Below are positions 9,401 to 21,386 of a stretch of 64,000 bases of DNA, in pieces. The translations under genes were made by a program, and so were the position numbers. Numbering within the stretch: position 1 is the first letter of the stretch; every line of letters starts with the position of its first letter. The stretch spans positions 2,704,303 to 2,768,302 of the forward strand of contig NZ_AP018685.1 of the NCBI RefSeq assembly GCF_002218045.2, written 5' to 3'. This stretch comes from Vibrio rumoiensis (GTDB lineage: Bacteria; Pseudomonadota; Gammaproteobacteria; Enterobacterales; Vibrionaceae). The notes below the pieces were generated by a model. That model ran no database searches. It had not been told where the DNA came from and saw only the letters and a program-made list of their open reading frames with translations.

Positions 9401-9520
9401 AAGCCTGGCGATGTCCTACTCTCACATGGGGAAACCCCACACTACCATCGGCGCTACTTCGTTTCACTTCTGAGTTCGGCATGGAATCAGGTGGGTCCAA
9501 AGCGCTATGGTCGCCAAGCA
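9401..9520 (-). rRNA. rrf: 5S ribosomal RNA
   Basis: About 120 nt. The 5' end TGCTTGGCGACCATAGCG pairs with the 3' end CGCCAGGC, and the universally conserved loop CCGAACTCAGAAGTGAAAC is present. Ends are set by comparison with the E. coli 5S RNA and may be off by one or two bases. It follows 23S by about 120 bp, with no tRNA between them. Confidence 0.96.
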
Positions 9521-9625
9521 AATTCTTTTGTTAAAACATCCACTAGGATGATTTAACTTAATTCGGAAAGCTGTTTGTTCTCACACTCATTCAAGTATGT
9601 CTTATATCTATTCAGTCCAACCAAA

Positions 9626-9642
9626 ACCCTTTAGGTGTTGTA

Positions 9643-9650
<8 letters not shown>
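9626..9650 (-). other. 23S rRNA processing stem, 3' strand
   Basis: TTGTATGGTTAAG (9638-9650) is exactly complementary to 12516-12528 at the other end of 23S, and ACCCTTT (9626-9632) pairs with AAAGGGT further out, with small bulges. This is the long helix bringing the two ends of pre-23S together, where RNase III cuts. The remaining 9521-9625 spacer holds no gene. Confidence 0.75.
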
Positions 9651-12515
<2,865 letters not shown>

Positions 12516-12522
<7 letters not shown>

Positions 12523-12540
12523 ATACAACCCAAAAGGGTC
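12516..12540 (-). other. 23S rRNA processing stem, 5' strand
   Basis: Contains CTTAACCATACAA (12516-12528, plus-strand reading), the exact complement of 9638-9650, then AAAGGGT at 12533-12539 pairing with 9626-9632. It overlaps the mature 23S 5' end, as expected of the 23S terminal helix and its extension. Confidence 0.75.
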
Positions 12541-12741
12541 TTAATGTATGTTCAACTAAATAAGGTTTTAGTTTTTTGACCGTTAAGAGGGTAATCTTAA
12601 CGGTCGTTTGCCGGACTCAATAGAATCAATTGCAAGCAATTGATTTGAATACAAGACACTTGAATGTGTGTTGTTGTGTTTATCACAAGGATAAACATTG
12701 AGAACTTTTATTAAGATAAACATTAAAATGTTTATCTAGTC

Positions 12742-12765
12742 AGCTTTCCAAATTGTTAAAGAGCA
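12742..12765 (-). promoter_or_regulatory. boxA antitermination motif in the 16S-23S spacer
   Basis: The minus strand reads TGCTCTTTAACAATTTGGAA, matching the boxA core TGCTCTTTAACA that loads the Nus antitermination factors on rRNA transcripts. A second boxA lies in the leader at 14627-14639. Confidence 0.8.
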
Positions 12766-12827
12766 TAAAGCATAAAAGCTTTAATCAATAACCTAAGTCA
12801 TTTATTAAAGCTCTGCTTTAACTTATT

Positions 12828-12866
12828 TAAACCATCAATCTGTGTGGGTACTCATCAAAAATAATC
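12828..12866 (-). other. 16S rRNA processing stem, 3' strand
   Basis: This stretch is complementary, with a few mismatches, to 14585-14624 on the other side of 16S; the core CAATCTGTGTGGG pairs with CCCACACAGATTG. Such a long helix flanking 16S is the RNase III substrate in bacterial pre-rRNA. Seen directly as an inverted repeat 1.7 kb apart. Confidence 0.85.
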
Positions 12867-12873
12867 TTTCGTA

Positions 12874-14416
<1,543 letters not shown>

Positions 14417-14584
14417 AAGATTTTGTGACTCAACGAATACTGACTTCAAACTACCTAAGTAATTTAAAGCTATTATCATTCCAACAGAATGATAATGAAT
14501 TGACTGTGCCAATTATTAGTAAACTAATAACTGATTGGTCACTCAGTTCATTGAAATCATTGTTGCTTCCTAAGAAGCTATATT

Positions 14585-14624
14585 GATTATCATCAACGAG
14601 TGCCCACACAGATTGATAGGTTTA
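14585..14624 (-). other. 16S rRNA processing stem, 5' strand
   Basis: Inverted-repeat partner of 12828-12866. In the leader it lies just upstream of 16S and downstream of boxA, the expected place for the RNase III half-site. Confidence 0.85.
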
Positions 14625-14626
14625 AA

Positions 14627-14639
14627 TTGTTAAAGAGCG
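14627..14639 (-). promoter_or_regulatory. boxA antitermination motif in the rRNA leader
   Basis: The minus strand reads CGCTCTTTAACAA, the Nus-factor boxA of rRNA leaders. It lies downstream of both promoters and 40 bp before the RNase III stem. Confidence 0.8.
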
Positions 14640-14677
14640 TTGTTCTTCGTGACTGCGTCTCGTTGAACAGGGCGGCC

Positions 14678-14705
14678 ATTCTAACGATTTGATTGAGAGT
14701 GTCAA
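14678..14705 (-). promoter_or_regulatory. rRNA operon promoter P2
   Basis: Minus-strand -35 TTGACA (14700-14705) is perfect, with a 16-bp spacer and -10 TAGAAT (14678-14683), then a GC-rich discriminator GGCCGCCC. It lies about 125 bp downstream of P1, the tandem arrangement typical of rRNA operons. Confidence 0.8.
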
Positions 14706-14804
14706 ACACTTTTTCAATTTAATTTCGTTAACCTTTTTGAGAAGGTTTGAACCGCTTGACTCGTTGCTGCAGCTAGGCTGCGTGCTCCGTGTCAGTGAGG
14801 GCGC

Positions 14805-14862
14805 ATTATAGAGACCTAGTTCACATTGGCAAGGCTTTTTTTGTGTTTTTTTGCTTTTTTTG
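14805..14862 (-). promoter_or_regulatory. rRNA operon promoter P1 with A-tract UP element
   Basis: Minus-strand -35 TTGCCA (14827-14832), 16-bp spacer, perfect -10 TATAAT (14805-14810) and a GC-rich discriminator GCGCCC, the hallmark of stringently controlled rRNA promoters. Immediately upstream, 14835-14862 reads as phased A-tracts on the minus strand, as expected for an UP element contacting the alpha subunit of RNA polymerase. Confidence 0.85.
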
Positions 14863-14951
14863 ATCGTTTGGTTATTTTTAAATCAAAAAGCGCTATTTTA
14901 TATAGTTTACTCATGGTATTTCTCCATAATCAAAGAAGATAAGGAGTAAAA

Positions 14952-15491
14952 ATGAACAATATTCGTAGCTATAAAGGTATATCCCCTCTAATTGGTGAAA
15001 ATGTATATATAGATGAATCATCCGTTTTAGTGGGAGACATTAAAATTGGTAAGGATTCTAGTATTTGGCCGTTGGTTGCCGCTCGCGGAGATGTCAATCA
15101 TATTCACATAGGTGAACGAACAAATATCCAAGATGGGTCAGTTTTACATGTCACCCATAAAAATACCGAAAATCCAGATGGCTTCCCTCTTATCATTGGA
15201 AATGATGTCACTGTTGGGCATAAAGTCATGCTACATGGTTGTACTATTCATGACAGGGTTTTAGTTGGCATGGGAGCAATTGTTCTAGATGGGGCTGTCA
15301 TTAATTCAGACATAATGATTGGTGCTGGTAGCCTAGTTCCACCCGGTAAGCATTTAGAAAGTGGTTACTTATATGTGGGTAGCCCAGTAAAGCAAGCTAG
15401 ACCTCTTAAAGATGAAGAAAAAGCATTTTTACTTAAGTCTGCCGATAATTATGTGGTCAATAAAAACGACTATCTTACGGAGGTAAAATAG
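14952..15491 (+). CDS. yrdA: gamma-class carbonic anhydrase-like protein
   Basis: A 179-aa left-handed beta-helix protein built of hexapeptide repeats (from SSVLVGDIKIG to about residue 150). It has the gamma-carbonic-anhydrase metal-site pattern, with histidines in VLHVTHK and GHKVMLHG, and the early RGD segment AARGDVNHIHIG. E. coli YrdA is the close relative; its activity in cells is not well defined, so carbonic anhydrase is a family-level call. The start has a strong AAGGAG ribosome-binding site. It diverges from the rRNA operon and converges on yrdB. Confidence 0.9.
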   Translation: MNNIRSYKGISPLIGENVYIDESSVLVGDIKIGKDSSIWPLVAARGDVNHIHIGERTNIQDGSVLHVTHKNTENPDGFPLIIGNDVTVGHKVMLHGCTIHDRVLVGMGAIVLDGAVINSDIMIGAGSLVPPGKHLESGYLYVGSPVKQARPLKDEEKAFLLKSADNYVVNKNDYLTEVK

Positions 15492-15502
15492 TCGTTAATG
15501 GA

Positions 15503-15763
15503 CTAGCCCAACACAATATCACCCGTTGGGCTAAACTCCTCTTCTTCAATGGCTTTTTCCGCCATGTCTTCTAAGTCGAATCGAATACGCTCAAAAACCG
15601 TTAATGCGTTTTCTTTACTCACCTTTATATCGTCGAGTTTAGATAACAGACTTAATGACACAACGCAGTCAATAAGTTGTCCAGCTTGTTGCGCTTGGAA
15701 CACAACCGCTTGGCGAGAATCATCCCACTCACTGCTATCCGAAAAAAGGATATTCTGATTCAT
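15503..15763 (-). CDS. yrdB: DUF1488 family protein (YrdB-like)
   Basis: A small acidic 86-aa protein of unknown function, recognised by the pattern of the DUF1488 family (N-terminal F-x-D-x-x-x-W-D and a long helix ending RFDLEDMAEKAIEEEE). It lies 3 bp downstream of aroE on the same strand, exactly as yrdB follows aroE in E. coli, so they are probably co-transcribed. No signal peptide or membrane segment. Confidence 0.85.
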   Translation of the reverse strand: MNQNILFSDSSEWDDSRQAVVFQAQQAGQLIDCVVSLSLLSKLDDIKVSKENALTVFERIRFDLEDMAEKAIEEEEFSPTGDIVLG

Positions 15764-15766
15764 TGT

Positions 15767-16594
15767 TTAACTCTCTAAATTACGGCGCAATTCTCTTAAT
15801 ACCTGTCGCATACTTGGACGCAATCCTCTCCAGAGCATAAAACTTTCCGCTGCTTGCCCGACTAACATGCCTAAACCATCATAGGCATTCTGCACTCCGT
15901 TTTGTTTGGCCCAATCGGTAAAATGTGTTTTACCTGCACCATAACTCATATCATAACTGACACTATGCGGTGTAAAAATCGCGCTAGTAATATCCGGTAA
16001 TCCACCAGCTAGACCTGCAGATGTCGAATTAATAATAATATCAAAACCAGAATCAATACTTTGCATCGATTGAGCTGAGAGAGAACCATAAGGCTTGAAA
16101 GTTTCTGCTAACTCTTCTGCTTTACTTAAGGTGCGATTAGCAATCACGATATGTTGCGGTTGCTGATCAAGTAATGGCTTTAATACCCCGCGAGCCGCAC
16201 CACCTGCACCAAGTAGCAATATTCTCGCCCCTTTCAGCTGAGCATGATTTTGTAGTAAATCCTGAACTAAACCCTCACCATCGGTGTTATCACCAATAAT
16301 TAGACCATCATCAAGCTTCTTTAGCGTATTCACCGCTTGTGCTAATTCCGCTCTTTCCGTTAAGCGATCAGCAAACTGATATGCATCTAACTTAAACGGA
16401 GCAGTGACATTACACCCCTTACCATCGGCGGTAAAAAATTCCCGAGCGGCTAACTCAAAACCATCAATAGGCGCTTCAACGATGCCATATTCCATTGTTT
16501 GATGAGTTTGATGGGCAAACAAGGTATGAATAAAAGGGGACTTACTGTGTTTTATCGGATTACCGAATACCGCATATTGATCGAGTTTTTGCAT
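15767..16594 (-). CDS. aroE: shikimate dehydrogenase
   Basis: AroE reduces 3-dehydroshikimate to shikimate with NADPH in aromatic amino acid synthesis. The 275-aa protein shows the substrate motif NPIKHSKSPFIH (residues 12-23), VTAPFK with the catalytic lysine, NTDGEGL, the nucleotide loop LGAGGAARGV (about 129-138) and NRT for NADP preference. Length matches E. coli AroE (272 aa). Operon order here is tsaC-hemF-aroE-yrdB. Confidence 0.97.
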   Translation of the reverse strand: MQKLDQYAVFGNPIKHSKSPFIHTLFAHQTHQTMEYGIVEAPIDGFELAAREFFTADGKGCNVTAPFKLDAYQFADRLTERAELAQAVNTLKKLDDGLIIGDNTDGEGLVQDLLQNHAQLKGARILLLGAGGAARGVLKPLLDQQPQHIVIANRTLSKAEELAETFKPYGSLSAQSMQSIDSGFDIIINSTSAGLAGGLPDITSAIFTPHSVSYDMSYGAGKTHFTDWAKQNGVQNAYDGLGMLVGQAAESFMLWRGLRPSMRQVLRELRRNLES

Positions 16595-16630
16595 GAATAG
16601 GTCCTTTCCTTGCCCTTAAATATTCAGTCG

Positions 16631-17548
16631 CTATGACCATTCTCGTGGCTGTAAGTAATGTTGATATAAATTGGCTTCTGCAGAATCTTTTTCCGGAGTG
16701 TAATCGTATTCCCAACGAGCTAAAGGTGGCATAGACATTAAAATTGATTCGGTTCGCCCACCGCTTTGCAAACCAAATAGCGTCCCTCGGTCATAAACTA
16801 AGTTAAATTCGACATAGCGGCCTCGGCGATATAACTGGAATTGTCGCTCACGTTCGCCATATTGGTGGTCACGCCTTTTATTTACGATAGGCAAATAAGC
16901 TTGAGTAAACCCTTCCCCGACTGACTGCATGTAATCAAAACAAACTGCAAAGTCCCATTGATTCAAGTCATCAAAGAATAAGCCTCCAACTCCTCGCGTT
17001 TCATTACGATGTGGCAAGAAGAAATATTTATCACACCAAGCTTTATGCTCAGAATACACATTTTTGCCAAACGGTGAACAAATCGCTTTAGCGGTATCAT
17101 GCCAGTGTTGGCAATCCTCTTCGAAAGGATAAAATGGCGTTAAATCAAACCCACCACCAAACCACCAAATCGGCGCTTCACCTTCTTTCTCAGCAATAAA
17201 AAAACGTACGTTTGCATGAGAAGTCGGAATATAAGGGTTTTTAGGATGCAAAACTAATGACACGCCCATTGCTTCAAATTGGCGTCCAGCAAGCTCTGGT
17301 CGATGTGCGGTTGCCGATGCTGGCATTTTATCGCCAAACACATGAGAAAAATTGACACCACCTTGTTCAAACACCTGGCCATCACGGATAACTCGGCTAC
17401 GACCGCCACCACCTTGCTCCCTTTGCCAAGCATCTTCGATAAACCGATTACCATCGACCGCTTCTAATTGAGTGCAAATCGAATCTTGCAAACTCATCAA
17501 AAATGCTTTTACTGCATGCTTATCGACCTGTTGAGCTCCATTCGTCAT
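16631..17548 (-). CDS. hemF: oxygen-dependent coproporphyrinogen-III oxidase
   Basis: HemF decarboxylates coproporphyrinogen III to protoporphyrinogen IX using oxygen in heme synthesis. The 305-aa protein contains the family signatures FGGGFDLTPFYPFEED, the metal-proximal HKAWCDKYFFLPHRNETRG, and FFDDLNQWDF, then RRGRYVEFNLVYDRGT. It lies between tsaC (7 bp upstream) and aroE (36 bp downstream). An ATG start fits the family N-terminus. Confidence 0.97.
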   Translation of the reverse strand: MTNGAQQVDKHAVKAFLMSLQDSICTQLEAVDGNRFIEDAWQREQGGGGRSRVIRDGQVFEQGGVNFSHVFGDKMPASATAHRPELAGRQFEAMGVSLVLHPKNPYIPTSHANVRFFIAEKEGEAPIWWFGGGFDLTPFYPFEEDCQHWHDTAKAICSPFGKNVYSEHKAWCDKYFFLPHRNETRGVGGLFFDDLNQWDFAVCFDYMQSVGEGFTQAYLPIVNKRRDHQYGERERQFQLYRRGRYVEFNLVYDRGTLFGLQSGGRTESILMSMPPLARWEYDYTPEKDSAEANLYQHYLQPREWS

Positions 17549-17555
17549 TAGTCTA

Positions 17556-18113
17556 CTACCCTTGCCTTAATATGTTCGATGTTTTGGCATCACGAATTTC
17601 TGTTGGTTGAGTTCTTCCACCGACTTGCCCTTGAAGAATTGCTACCAACTTATCGCCTAATTGACGTTCGACCTCTTCGGTCGTGCGACAAGGCTCTAGC
17701 CCAGTTAAGTTAGCACTGGTGGACGTAATTGGCTTACCGAAAGCTAAACAGAGTTGTTGAACTAAAGGATGATCGGTTACACGCACCGCTATCGAATCAA
17801 ACTGACCAGTAAGATGAGATGAAATACCCGCTTTCACTGGCATCACCCAAGTAACTGGGCCAGGCCAAGTAAAGTGGACCGTTTGAAGTTGCTCATCAGT
17901 TAGTTGAGATTCATCAATATAAGGCAATAACTGCTGATAATTAGCCGCAATAAGAATCAACCCTTTTTCTATCGGGCGTTGCTTTAATGCTAACAATTTA
18001 TCGATGGCAGACACATTATCAGGATCACAACCTACTCCAAACACCCCTTCGGTTGGATAAGCGATGACTTCTCCTTGTTGTAAAGCCTCAACAACAAACT
18101 CAAAATTATTCAC
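17556..18113 (-). CDS. tsaC: L-threonylcarbamoyladenylate synthase (TsaC/YrdC)
   Basis: TsaC makes threonylcarbamoyl-AMP from threonine, bicarbonate and ATP for the t6A modification of ANN-decoding tRNAs. The 185-aa single-domain YrdC protein has YPTEGVFGVGCDP (residues 20-32), ALKQRP and the ITSTSANLTG nucleotide-binding segment; the C-terminal domain of the longer Sua5 type is absent. The start codon is GTG at 18113, with an AGGGAAGA sequence upstream. First gene of the tsaC-hemF-aroE-yrdB set. Confidence 0.95.
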   Translation of the reverse strand: MNNFEFVVEALQQGEVIAYPTEGVFGVGCDPDNVSAIDKLLALKQRPIEKGLILIAANYQQLLPYIDESQLTDEQLQTVHFTWPGPVTWVMPVKAGISSHLTGQFDSIAVRVTDHPLVQQLCLAFGKPITSTSANLTGLEPCRTTEEVERQLGDKLVAILQGQVGGRTQPTEIRDAKTSNILRQG

Positions 18114-18231
18114 GATGATTTTCTTCCCTGTATAAGCAGTAATGACGCCAGTGTATAAAACCTTATTGCCGATGACTAAAATTTTTTTGCTTCAATGTCA
18201 TTTATTCAGATCAGAATATGAAAACAACCTA

Positions 18232-18269
18232 ACGCAAACGTTTTCCTTGTCAGGTTTTCTCAGTATAAT
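18232..18269 (+). promoter_or_regulatory. purE promoter with PurR operator
   Basis: The 16-bp sequence ACGCAAACGTTTTCCT (18232-18247) closely matches the PurR consensus ACGCAAACGTTTGCGT. A perfect -10 TATAAT lies at 18264-18269; with a 17-bp spacer the -35 falls at 18241-18246, inside the operator, so bound PurR-purine would block polymerase. This fits known PurR control of purEK. Predicted transcription starts near 18276, leaving a ~300-nt leader before purE. Confidence 0.8.
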
Positions 18270-18272
18270 GCA

Positions 18273-18538
18273 AGGGTCTATTGTTCTTTCGAGATTAAAT
18301 TTTGTTCGAGATAAAAGCGTTTTAGGCTAGGCAAGTCGATTGTTGCTTAGTTGATCTAAGTTAATGAGACTTAACGACGTATAAAACGCTTTTAGCCGAA
18401 TCCTTTAGACAGCGTTGGTTGGATATTTGTGCTGTGTTATCGGTTTCTCGTGTAGGCTAGCTACACAACGAAACCTCTGCCTTGCTCAAATACCCAACAA
18501 TTCGCTGCAAAAATCATCTCGAAAGGTCAATAGACCCT
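18273..18538. repeat. 266-bp inverted-repeat element in the purE leader
   Basis: The ends AGGGTCTATTG...CGAGAT (18273-18295) and its complement (18516-18538) match at 21 of 23 positions. Inside are an inverted repeat AAAAGCGTTTTA (18313-18324 / 18382-18393) and a long hairpin: AGCG (18411-18414) with CGCT (18503-18506), GTTGGATATTTG (18418-18429) with CAAATACCCAAC (18487-18498), and at its tip GGTTTC (18442-18447) with GAAACC (18470-18475) and GTGTAG (18450-18455) with CTACAC (18461-18466). It codes for no protein. It looks like a non-autonomous palindromic repeat, but a structured regulatory leader is possible. Confidence 0.7.
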
Positions 18539-18582
18539 AAGAATTATCTTTATTAATAGCTTGAGTCGTTAAGGAGTGTTCG

Positions 18583-19068
18583 ATGACTGTTGGAATCATT
18601 ATGGGTTCAAAATCTGATTGGCCAACCATGAAACTTGCCGCAGAAATGTTGGACCGTTTTAATGTACCGTACGAAACCAAAGTAGTGTCTGCTCACCGAA
18701 CGCCTCACCTACTTGCAGAGTATGCCGAAAGCGCAAAAGAACGTGGTATTAAAGTGATTATTGCAGGAGCCGGCGGCGCCGCTCACCTTCCAGGAATGAC
18801 CGCAGCTTACACTAGCTTACCTGTCCTTGGTGTACCCGTTCAGTCTCGTGCGCTATCTGGTGTGGATTCTTTGTACTCTATTGTTCAAATGCCAAAAGGG
18901 ATCGCAGTAGGTACTTTGGCGATTGGTGAAGCGGGAGCCGCTAATGCTGGAATTTTAGCTGCGCAAATTATCGGAACTCACGATGAAAATGTAATGGCTC
19001 AAGTCGAGGCATTCCGTAAAGAACAAACCGATACTGTACTCGCGAATCCAAACCCAGCTGAGGATTAA
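18583..19068 (+). CDS. purE: 5-(carboxyamino)imidazole ribonucleotide mutase
   Basis: PurE class I converts N5-CAIR to CAIR in purine synthesis. The 161-aa protein begins with the substrate motif GSKSDWPTM (residues 8-16), followed by VVSAHRTP, with the active-site histidine, and IIAGAGGAAHLPGM. The ATG is preceded by AAGGAG. It overlaps nothing and leads the purEK pair under a PurR-type promoter. The leader between promoter and gene is unusually long. Confidence 0.98.
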   Translation: MTVGIIMGSKSDWPTMKLAAEMLDRFNVPYETKVVSAHRTPHLLAEYAESAKERGIKVIIAGAGGAAHLPGMTAAYTSLPVLGVPVQSRALSGVDSLYSIVQMPKGIAVGTLAIGEAGAANAGILAAQIIGTHDENVMAQVEAFRKEQTDTVLANPNPAED

Positions 19069-19073
19069 TACCG

Positions 19074-20210
19074 ATGGCAAATAAACATGTTTTAGTGCTC
19101 GGTGCAGGCCAATTGGCACGAATGATGTCTTTAGCAGGTGCACCATTAAACATAGATATCTCCGCATTTGATGTTGGTAGCGAACAAATTATTCATCCAT
19201 TGACCAAAAATGTCATTGGTCATGGTTTAAATAATGCGATTGCTTCTGCTGATGTGATTACTGCTGAGTTTGAACACATTCCGCATTCAATACTCGATAT
19301 TTGCGAAAAAAGCGGCAAATTTCTACCAACGACCCAAGCCATCAAAGCCGGTGGTGATCGTCGCATCGAAAAACAATTACTTGATGATGCCAAAGCAGCT
19401 AATGCTAAATACGCCATTATCGAGAAGCGTGCCGATCTTGATGAGGCAATCAACTTTGTCGGTATTCCTATGGTCTTGAAAACTGCATTAGGCGGTTACG
19501 ATGGTAAAGGTCAATGGCGCTTAACCGATGCCAAACAAGTTGATCAAATCTGGAAAAAACTTTCCGTTGCTATCGAAGCCACCCCTCATCAAGCAGTGGT
19601 GGCTGAAGAGTTTGTACCCTTTGAAAGAGAAGTATCACTTGTCGGTGCTCGCCGTGCTAACGGTGAAGTCGCGATCTACCCTCTTGCGGAAAATGTTCAC
19701 GTCAATGGTGTATTAAGTTTATCCGTCGCAATTGATGAGCCGGAGTTACAATCTCAAGCTGCCACCATGTTTACGGCAATTGCAGAACAACTCGATTATG
19801 TAGGCGTATTGGCAATTGAATTTTTCGATGTCAAAGGCAAATTGCTGGTCAACGAAATCGCACCACGTGTACACAACTCAGGCCACTGGACACAGCAAGG
19901 TGCTGAAGTTTGTCAGTTTGAAAACCATTTACGCGCGGTGTGTAATTTGCCACTAGGTAGCACTCAAGCGATTCGTCATACCGCAATGGTCAATATTCTA
20001 GGACAAGATAATGTCCCAGCATCGGTACTCTCGATGCCACAATGCCATATTCATTGGTATGGAAAAGAGCAACGCCCCGGACGCAAGATGGGGCACATTA
20101 ATGTTTGTGGTCACTCTCACCAAGAAATGAAACAGGCCCTGACTCAATTGGCCTCAGCTCTCGATCCAGTAGCTTTTCCTGAACTCAAAGAACGAGTCGC
20201 TAAGCTATAA
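19074..20210 (+). CDS. purK: 5-(carboxyamino)imidazole ribonucleotide synthase
   Basis: PurK carboxylates AIR with ATP and bicarbonate to give N5-CAIR, the substrate of PurE. The 378-aa ATP-grasp protein starts LVLGAGQLARMM, has the lid segment KTALGGYDGKGQW (about residues 143-155) and the metal-binding EFFDVKGKLLVNEIAPRVHNSG. It starts five bases after the purE stop with a GAGGA ribosome-binding sequence, so the two are translated together. A terminator follows. Confidence 0.97.
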   Translation: MANKHVLVLGAGQLARMMSLAGAPLNIDISAFDVGSEQIIHPLTKNVIGHGLNNAIASADVITAEFEHIPHSILDICEKSGKFLPTTQAIKAGGDRRIEKQLLDDAKAANAKYAIIEKRADLDEAINFVGIPMVLKTALGGYDGKGQWRLTDAKQVDQIWKKLSVAIEATPHQAVVAEEFVPFEREVSLVGARRANGEVAIYPLAENVHVNGVLSLSVAIDEPELQSQAATMFTAIAEQLDYVGVLAIEFFDVKGKLLVNEIAPRVHNSGHWTQQGAEVCQFENHLRAVCNLPLGSTQAIRHTAMVNILGQDNVPASVLSMPQCHIHWYGKEQRPGRKMGHINVCGHSHQEMKQALTQLASALDPVAFPELKERVAKL

Positions 20211-20226
20211 ATCAGAGACAACAAAA

Positions 20227-20263
20227 AAGACCCGCATCAGTTGATTTACCTGTTGCGGGTCTT
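20227..20263 (+). terminator. purEK / yrdD terminator (bidirectional)
   Basis: Stem AAGACCCGCATCAG / CTGTTGCGGGTCTT with one mismatch and a nine-base loop, preceded by a run of A and followed by a T-containing tail. It lies between the convergent purK and yrdD genes and could stop transcription from both sides. Confidence 0.85.
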
Positions 20264-20286
20264 GTTATATCAAAACGACACTGAAT

Positions 20287-20877
20287 TTAACATTGTGTGT
20301 GCTGGCACTTACGGTCGGCGCACTGAATTTTAGTACCACTAGCTAAACGTTTTTCAATTAATAAGGGAAAGCCACATTGTTGACATTCACCTTCAATCGG
20401 GAGTGCATTGATAGAAAACTTACACTTTGGGTAAGCATCACAAGCATAAAAACTCTTACCAAAGCGAGATTGACGTTCAACCAATTTGCCCGTTTTACAT
20501 TCAGGACATGCGACGTTCAATTCCGCGGCTTGCTCGGGCTGTGGATCGGAAGATTCAATATGGTGGCACTCCGGGAAACGACTACAGCCAATAAACATGC
20601 CATAACGTCCTTGCCTTAACACCAGTTCTCCCGGCAACTCATTACCGCCACATTCAGGACAAGGCACACCCAACTCTTTTATGATATGACCATCGTTTTG
20701 ATGAAGCGGCCGAATAAAATCACACTCAGGATAACGTACACAACCCAAGAATGGCCCGTGCTTACCATGTCGTAATTGCAACGCCCCTTGATGCTCTTCG
20801 CCACACTTAGGACAAGCTTCATGCTCTAACGCATGCTCATGGGCGGAAAATAATTGTTGGTCGATTTTATTATTCAT
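20287..20877 (-). CDS. yrdD: topoisomerase-type C4 zinc-finger protein (YrdD-like)
   Basis: A 196-aa protein made of repeated zinc ribbons like those at the C-terminus of topoisomerase I. Cysteine pairs are visible in CPKCGEEHQG, CPECGGNELPG, CPECKTGKLVE and CQQCGFPLL, with partner motifs GCVRYPEC, GCSRFPEC and CDAYPKC. Probably binds single-stranded DNA or RNA; its role is unknown. I prefer the ATG at 20877 to a GTG three codons upstream. It heads away from smg (14-bp gap), as in the E. coli dprA-smg-yrdD order. Confidence 0.88.
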   Translation of the reverse strand: MNNKIDQQLFSAHEHALEHEACPKCGEEHQGALQLRHGKHGPFLGCVRYPECDFIRPLHQNDGHIIKELGVPCPECGGNELPGELVLRQGRYGMFIGCSRFPECHHIESSDPQPEQAAELNVACPECKTGKLVERQSRFGKSFYACDAYPKCKFSINALPIEGECQQCGFPLLIEKRLASGTKIQCADRKCQHTQC

Positions 20878-20891
20878 GAGAAACACTCAAC

Positions 20892-21362
20892 TTAATGCAC
20901 TAAACCTTGCTCGGTAGAGTAGAGTAATTCTTCCATTTGAGTGTAGGCGTTTTCATTGCCCGGTACATTAAACAGCACCATCAAGATCACCCACTTAAGG
21001 TCATCCAAAGTAAACTCTTGGGTTTCTAATCCCATCACACGGTCAATCACCATTTCACGAGTTTCAGTCGTCAGCACTTGAACTTGCTCAAGGAATAATA
21101 AAAAGCCACGACAAGACACATCTAAACGCAGCATTTCTTCTTGGGTAAAAATACGAGTTGAGCTAGAAGAGCTGGTCGCCATATCGAGGCGCTCACCTTG
21201 TTGCAAGGCCGCTAATCCTTCGAGCCAATTTAATGCTTTATAAATTTCTTGTTGGTGAAAGCCTGCCCGCAGTAACTCATCTTCCAATTCATCTTGATCG
21301 ATCATGAGGTCTGCATCGCTATGAATATAGGTTTCAAACAGGTACATGAGAATGTCCATCAT
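20892..21362 (-). CDS. smg: Smg family protein (DUF494)
   Basis: A 156-aa acidic protein of the Smg/DUF494 family, recognised by its start MDILMYLFETYIHSDAD and the end LKWVILMVLFNVPGNENAY. No function is established; it nearly always neighbours dprA. No signal peptide or membrane helix. It lies between dprA and yrdD on the same strand with short gaps. Confidence 0.93.
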   Translation of the reverse strand: MMDILMYLFETYIHSDADLMIDQDELEDELLRAGFHQQEIYKALNWLEGLAALQQGERLDMATSSSSSTRIFTQEEMLRLDVSCRGFLLFLEQVQVLTTETREMVIDRVMGLETQEFTLDDLKWVILMVLFNVPGNENAYTQMEELLYSTEQGLVH

Positions 21363-21386
21363 AGCTTTACCCTCCGCGGCAACACT

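Larger units (their letters stand above)
12523..12873 (-). other. 16S-23S internal transcribed spacer without tRNA
   Basis: A 351-bp spacer, AT-rich, with no tRNA cloverleaf (no Ile, Ala or Glu tRNA). It holds the 3' strand of the 16S processing stem (12828-12866), a boxA motif (12742-12765) and, next to 23S, the 23S processing strand. Vibrio genomes usually carry several rRNA operons whose spacers differ in tRNA content; this is a tRNA-free type. Confidence 0.85.
14417..14951 (-). other. rRNA operon leader and promoter region
   Basis: A 535-bp gap without protein genes between 16S and yrdA. From 16S outward it holds the leader strand of the 16S processing stem, a boxA (CGCTCTTTAACA, 14627-14639), promoter P2, promoter P1 and an A-tract upstream element. 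The last ~90 bp, next to yrdA, are AT-rich and should carry the yrdA promoter, which I could not fix. Confidence 0.85.

Noticed and set aside
18142..18330. 62-aa plus-strand frame upstream of purE
   Set aside because: It spans the PurR operator, the promoter and part of the inverted-repeat element and has no ribosome-binding site.
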